9,134 nucleotides of DNA from Thermoplasmatota archaeon (GTDB lineage Archaea > Thermoplasmatota > Penumbrarchaeia > Penumbrarchaeales > Penumbrarchaeaceae), in contig JAUVCY010000052.1 of NCBI GenBank assembly GCA_030595585.1, forward strand, positions 1-9,134, read 5' to 3'. A program made the position numbers and the translations under genes. Under the pieces are notes generated by a model, which saw only the letters and a list, made by a program, of their open reading frames with translations, ran no database searches and was not told where the DNA came from. Shown here piece by piece: positions 5,560 through 9,134 of this stretch. Position 1 is the first letter of the stretch. Each line of letters opens with the position of its first letter.

Positions 5560-8500
5560 GTGAACGAAAAGAGCATCCCCGCTATCGTACTTCTGGCCGT
5601 GCTGATCTCGGCGGCACCCGTGTCATTCTTTACGGAGGGAAGCGGGTATGCGCCGAGGTCTGGAGAGAGCTGGACGATCCTGGTCTACATGAACGGCGAC
5701 TCATCCTTGGAGGATGAGCTCATCCGTGATCTCAACGAGATGGAGAAGGTGGGGTCGTCACCGGACCTGGACATCATCGTCCAGCTCGACCGGAAACCCG
5801 GGGGAGATAACAGCAACGGGGACTGGAACGGGACCCGGCGCTACAGGGTCCTTCAGGACGATGACCCAATTGTGATCGCCTCGGACCTGCTGGACGACAC
5901 CCTCGGCGAGCTGGACATGAACGACCCCTCCACCCTGGAGGATTTTCTCACGTGGGGCTTCACTGAATACCCCGCGGACAGATATATGGTGATCATGGAG
6001 GGGCATGCGAGGGGCCCGATAGACGGTTTCACCGGGGAGGATACGAGCAAGAGCAAGATGGCCCTGGAGGATTTCGGCTCCTCGTTCAGGTCAGCCGTGG
6101 ACAGTACCATTTCCCGGCCGGTGGACGTGATATCATTTGACGTGTGCTGGATGGGCATGGTGGAGGCCGCATACGAGGTGATGGACCACGCGAGGTACAT
6201 GATCGGATCGTTCGATGAGATACCGGCGAACGGGGCGAGATACGATTTGGTGATCCCGGCCATAGTGAACAGCTCAACGACCCTGGCGGAGTCCATTGTG
6301 GAGGTTGTGGAGATCTACGGTGAGGAGTACGACCTGGACGCCTTCAACAGATGGACCCTTGCGGGGATCGACCTGCAGGCGTTCAGGGGGGTATTCCTCC
6401 CCCATTTCAAGGAGCTGGCAAAACAGCTCTTCTACACCGCCTACGACGACTCCGGGACCTACCGGTCGATCCGGGCCATAATAGACATGACGCCGAACAA
6501 TCAAAACTACCGTGATATCTACCATTTCCTGCAGGTCCTGTCAAGATGGCAGGGCGTGGATGAGAGGGTCAAGGAGAGCGCCGAGAAGGCGGCGGCCGGA
6601 CTGGAGGCAGTGGTCCTCCACTCCCTGGGAGGAGGGGTCCACTCTGGAGATGCGATATATTTCGGCATATATCTGCCCGGGAGGGGGGATTTCTTCGACA
6701 GTAGATATGAGGGCCTGGGGTCCTCCGAGGGAACCTGCTGGGACGATTTCGTGGTCCGTTTCACCAATTCCGTCCACCTGGAACCCCACGGCCTGAACTG
6801 GACCGTTACCGCGCCGGACCAGATAGACCTCCTGCTGACCAGTGAAACGCCCGGGAACATCTCGAGCGTCCGGGCCGAGGTGATCATAGGCGGGGATACG
6901 TTCTTTGTGGACCTGGTCTCGGACGGTGGAAGATTCCAGGGGGCGAGGGTGGTGAACGGCGCCACCGTACTGGAGTATCGATACATCGTGAACACCATTT
7001 GGGGCTCGACGATCACATTTCCGCCTGATGGATATTCCACGGTCGGGTTCGACGGTGAGTCCATCCCCCCATCGGCCTGGCACCGAGAGAGGTCCGTCTA
7101 CGAACCGTTCGGGCCGTATGGGGGCCTGAACTTCAGGGTCCGGGACGATACCGGCGTGGACATATCGGCCTGCGCGCTGGAGTTCCGTGAGGAGGGCAGG
7201 ACGAGCTGGTACAGGATACCCTTGAACGTGGTGGATGCAGACCCATTTACCGGCTGGATCCGGGTCAGGGCGTACCCGACCGATATAGAGCCCGGAGGGG
7301 CCTTTGAATATCGTCTCTCTACAATTGACGTTCTTGGGAACTCCGGGACCCACCCCGCAGATGGAGTGTGGTCCGCCACCTTCGGGGCCGAGGAGAGTTT
7401 CTACATAGATGGTTACCATTCCGATCTGGGAGGATTCGATGAGATGCTGGGGCTGTGGAACAGCTCGGGGACAAATCTCAAGGAGATGACGGGGCCGGTG
7501 GCTGGCGGCGTCCTTGACTCCTACAAATGTTACCTGCTCTTCGAACCCCAGCGTCCTTTCACGGAGGAGGAGAGGGAGGAGCTGCTCGATTTCTCGTATC
7601 AGGGCGGAGAGCTGTTCATGATCGTGGACCCGGGGGACATCAACCAGGCCGCGGTGGTGAGGGACCTGCTGGAACCGCTGGGCATTTCCACAACCGAGGA
7701 AGGAGAGGTGAACGACCTCCTCCTTCAGAACCCATCCTCGGACTTGGTGGGGGACCTGCCGTGGATCTCCGCGACCTTCCAGGGGGCCATCGAGGTCTCG
7801 GGAGAGGGAAATGCGGTCTACTATACCAACGGCTCCCAGTGTGCGATGGTCACCACCACCCATGGAAAGGGAAGGGTGGTGGTCTCGGTCCCCCACCTGC
7901 TGGATAACAGCGTGATGGGCCGGGAGGCCAACCGCGACCTGTCGCAGATGGTCCTGTTCTACCTTTCCCGTAACATCGAGCCCGTCGTGGTTTACGAGCT
8001 GGACCCTGATGTCGACGTCATCGAGGTCGGCCAGCCTCTGAGCATAACCCTGGGCTCGTCATACGATCCCGACGGGGAGATCGCGTCATATTCGATGATG
8101 GTGAACGACGGGAGCTTCTCCGAGGGGTCCGACCCCATATTCGTTCACACGTTCCACGAGAGCGGATTGTACATGATAACCCTGAAGGCCATAGATTCTG
8201 AGGGGGGCGAGTCCACTGCCATAGTGTCCATAAGGGCCGATCGCCCTCCCACGATGCAGATAGGCATATCGTCAAAAGAGGTCCACGCCTCAGAGGACGT
8301 GGTCTTTCACTACATGGGGGAGGACCCGGACGGGGATGATATCTCCCTTCTGTGGGATTTCGGCGATGGAAGGATCATGGCGGGTGGCGACATAGTATCC
8401 CACAAGTACGACCGGGGCGGGGCATACCACGTGGTCCTCACGGTGACCAACTCATTCGGCCTATCGGCGGTGTGGGAGGAGACCGTAGTTGTGCTGAACT

Positions 8501-9134
8501 CGGACCCTGTGGCGCTTATAGACCGGGGCGCCATCACCGTCAATCGGGGGGCTCCATCCTATACTGGCCCTTCCAGGGTGACCCTGATGGTACACGAGGG
8601 AGATGAGGTGTACGTCTCCGGCGCCCTCTCGAGCGATTCCGACAAGGGAGATATGCTCCAGTTCAGCTGGAACGTGACCGATGGGATCTCCTATCAGTAC
8701 ATTGGACCCTGGGTGCAGCACGTGTTCAAGGCGGCCGGCCTCTGGTCCATTAACCTCACCGTCACGGATGGTCACGGAGGCATCGGCCACTCCTCCATCA
8801 ACGTCAACGTTCTGAACGATCCCCCCAGCGGCTATTTCACCCACGATAGGGACGGAAGGAAGGTCACCTTCGCCGCCGAGGCCATCGACGACAGCTGGGA
8901 CATGGAGGGCCTCTCCTACATCTGGGAGTTCGACGACGGGGAGAAGGTGGAGACGGAAGGCCCGACCGCAACGCACACCTACACCTGGGGCGGCACCTAC
9001 AGCGTCAAGCTGACGATCATGGACGGGGATGGAGATGGGTCGACCTACTCGAAGGAAATAGATGTCGAGGGGTTGAGCCTCTGGGGCTTTACGGGCATCG
9101 TCCTGGCCGTGCTGATAGTGATAGGAACAACAGG
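5560..9134 (+). CDS. secreted clostripain-like (C11) cysteine peptidase with GATase-like region and four PKD-like domains (3' end outside window)
   Basis: The frame is open for 1191 residues to the window edge. A signal peptide covers about 1-25 (IPAIVLLAVLISAAPVSFF). The C11 caspase-fold domain (about 37-360) opens with WTILVYMNGDSSLEDELIRD. It has the catalytic His149 (MVIMEGHARG) and the nucleophile Cys196 (VISFDVCWMGMVEAAY). Asp194, two residues before the Cys, matches the family Asp that favours Lys/Arg at P1, so cleavage after basic residues is expected. SFDEIPANGARYD matches the conserved stretch after the nucleophile. Residues about 410-608 look like beta-sandwich linkers. Residues about 610-805 resemble a class I glutamine-amidotransferase-like or DUF4350-like fold (RPFTEEEREELLDFSYQGGEL). 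Four PKD-like domains follow (about 808-893, 895-979, 1004-1086, 1087-1170), the second with canonical WDFGDG. A membrane helix begins near 1174 and is cut by the edge, so few residues are probably missing. The protein most likely acts outside the cell, anchored at its C-terminus. The GTG start rests on the signal peptide and promoter spacing. Confidence 0.9.
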   Translation, partial: MNEKSIPAIVLLAVLISAAPVSFFTEGSGYAPRSGESWTILVYMNGDSSLEDELIRDLNEMEKVGSSPDLDIIVQLDRKPGGDNSNGDWNGTRRYRVLQDDDPIVIASDLLDDTLGELDMNDPSTLEDFLTWGFTEYPADRYMVIMEGHARGPIDGFTGEDTSKSKMALEDFGSSFRSAVDSTISRPVDVISFDVCWMGMVEAAYEVMDHARYMIGSFDEIPANGARYDLVIPAIVNSSTTLAESIVEVVEIYGEEYDLDAFNRWTLAGIDLQAFRGVFLPHFKELAKQLFYTAYDDSGTYRSIRAIIDMTPNNQNYRDIYHFLQVLSRWQGVDERVKESAEKAAAGLEAVVLHSLGGGVHSGDAIYFGIYLPGRGDFFDSRYEGLGSSEGTCWDDFVVRFTNSVHLEPHGLNWTVTAPDQIDLLLTSETPGNISSVRAEVIIGGDTFFVDLVSDGGRFQGARVVNGATVLEYRYIVNTIWGSTITFPPDGYSTVGFDGESIPPSAWHRERSVYEPFGPYGGLNFRVRDDTGVDISACALEFREEGRTSWYRIPLNVVDADPFTGWIRVRAYPTDIEPGGAFEYRLSTIDVLGNSGTHPADGVWSATFGAEESFYIDGYHSDLGGFDEMLGLWNSSGTNLKEMTGPVAGGVLDSYKCYLLFEPQRPFTEEEREELLDFSYQGGELFMIVDPGDINQAAVVRDLLEPLGISTTEEGEVNDLLLQNPSSDLVGDLPWISATFQGAIEVSGEGNAVYYTNGSQCAMVTTTHGKGRVVVSVPHLLDNSVMGREANRDLSQMVLFYLSRNIEPVVVYELDPDVDVIEVGQPLSITLGSSYDPDGEIASYSMMVNDGSFSEGSDPIFVHTFHESGLYMITLKAIDSEGGESTAIVSIRADRPPTMQIGISSKEVHASEDVVFHYMGEDPDGDDISLLWDFGDGRIMAGGDIVSHKYDRGGAYHVVLTVTNSFGLSAVWEETVVVLNSDPVALIDRGAITVNRGAPSYTGPSRVTLMVHEGDEVYVSGALSSDSDKGDMLQFSWNVTDGISYQYIGPWVQHVFKAAGLWSINLTVTDGHGGIGHSSINVNVLNDPPSGYFTHDRDGRKVTFAAEAIDDSWDMEGLSYIWEFDDGEKVETEGPTATHTYTWGGTYSVKLTIMDGDGDGSTYSKEIDVEGLSLWGFTGIVLAVLIVIGTT
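7981..9069 (+). repeat. array of four PKD-like beta-sandwich domains
   Basis: Four units of roughly 85 residues each show the PKD pattern: an Asp-rich turn (YDPDGEIASY, EDPDGDDISLLW, SDSDKGDMLQFSW, IDDSWDMEGLSYIW), a W/F-x-x-DG strand (MVNDG, WDFGDG, WNVTDG, WEFDDG) and a closing H-x-F/Y ... Y/W-x-V/I-x-L-x-V/I strand (HTFHESGLYMITLKAID, HKYDRGGAYHVVLTVTN, HVFKAAGLWSINLTVTD, HTYTWGGTYSVKLTIMD). Such arrays hold catalytic domains away from the membrane or bind polymers. Units are diverged, so recent duplication is unlikely. Confidence 0.85.

Noticed and set aside
6541..7896. Long open frame of 451 codons on the minus strand
   Set aside because: It lies wholly opposite the C11 peptidase gene, whose plus-strand frame shows recognisable domains throughout. 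Long antisense frames are expected in GC-rich coding DNA, and its translation shows no recognisable motif.

Overview
This GC-rich window looks archaeal. The best evidence is a primase large subunit of the archaeal/eukaryotic type with four iron-sulfur cysteines, together with TATA-like boxes placed for leaderless transcription and large secreted beta-sandwich proteins with DTDGDG repeats. That surface-protein style is common in Thermoplasmatota (Marine Group II and relatives), so a Thermoplasmatota-like euryarchaeon is the best guess. This rests on family knowledge and not on a search.

Layout: the left edge holds the C-terminal part of a GNAT acetyltransferase (1-288, +). It converges on, and overlaps by 20 bases, a DNA primase large subunit gene (269-1378, -). 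A short divergent promoter region (1379-1512) separates priL from pepT, a peptidase T-type M20 tripeptidase (1513-2766, +). Two very large exported proteins follow on the same strand, each after a gap of just under 60 bases that carries its own promoter. The first (2826-5501) is a surface protein with CARDB-like, carboxypeptidase-regulatory-like, Ig-like and calcium-binding-type repeat modules and a C-terminal membrane anchor. The second (5560 to beyond the right edge) is a clostripain-like (C11) cysteine peptidase with its His/Cys dyad. It also has a glutamine-amidotransferase-like fold region, four PKD-like domains and the start of a C-terminal membrane segment.

The right half may form a protein-use module: a cell-surface endopeptidase (C11), a surface beta-sandwich protein that could bind substrate or neighbours, and a cytosolic tripeptidase (PepT) that finishes imported peptides. 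The functional link is inference from gene order; the families themselves are well supported. No RNA gene, CRISPR array, insertion sequence or mobile element was seen. The features most worth a second look are the C11 protein's architecture and possible self-cleavage site, an operator-like inverted repeat in the promoter of the large surface protein, and the matched leaderless promoter geometry of the two secreted-protein genes.
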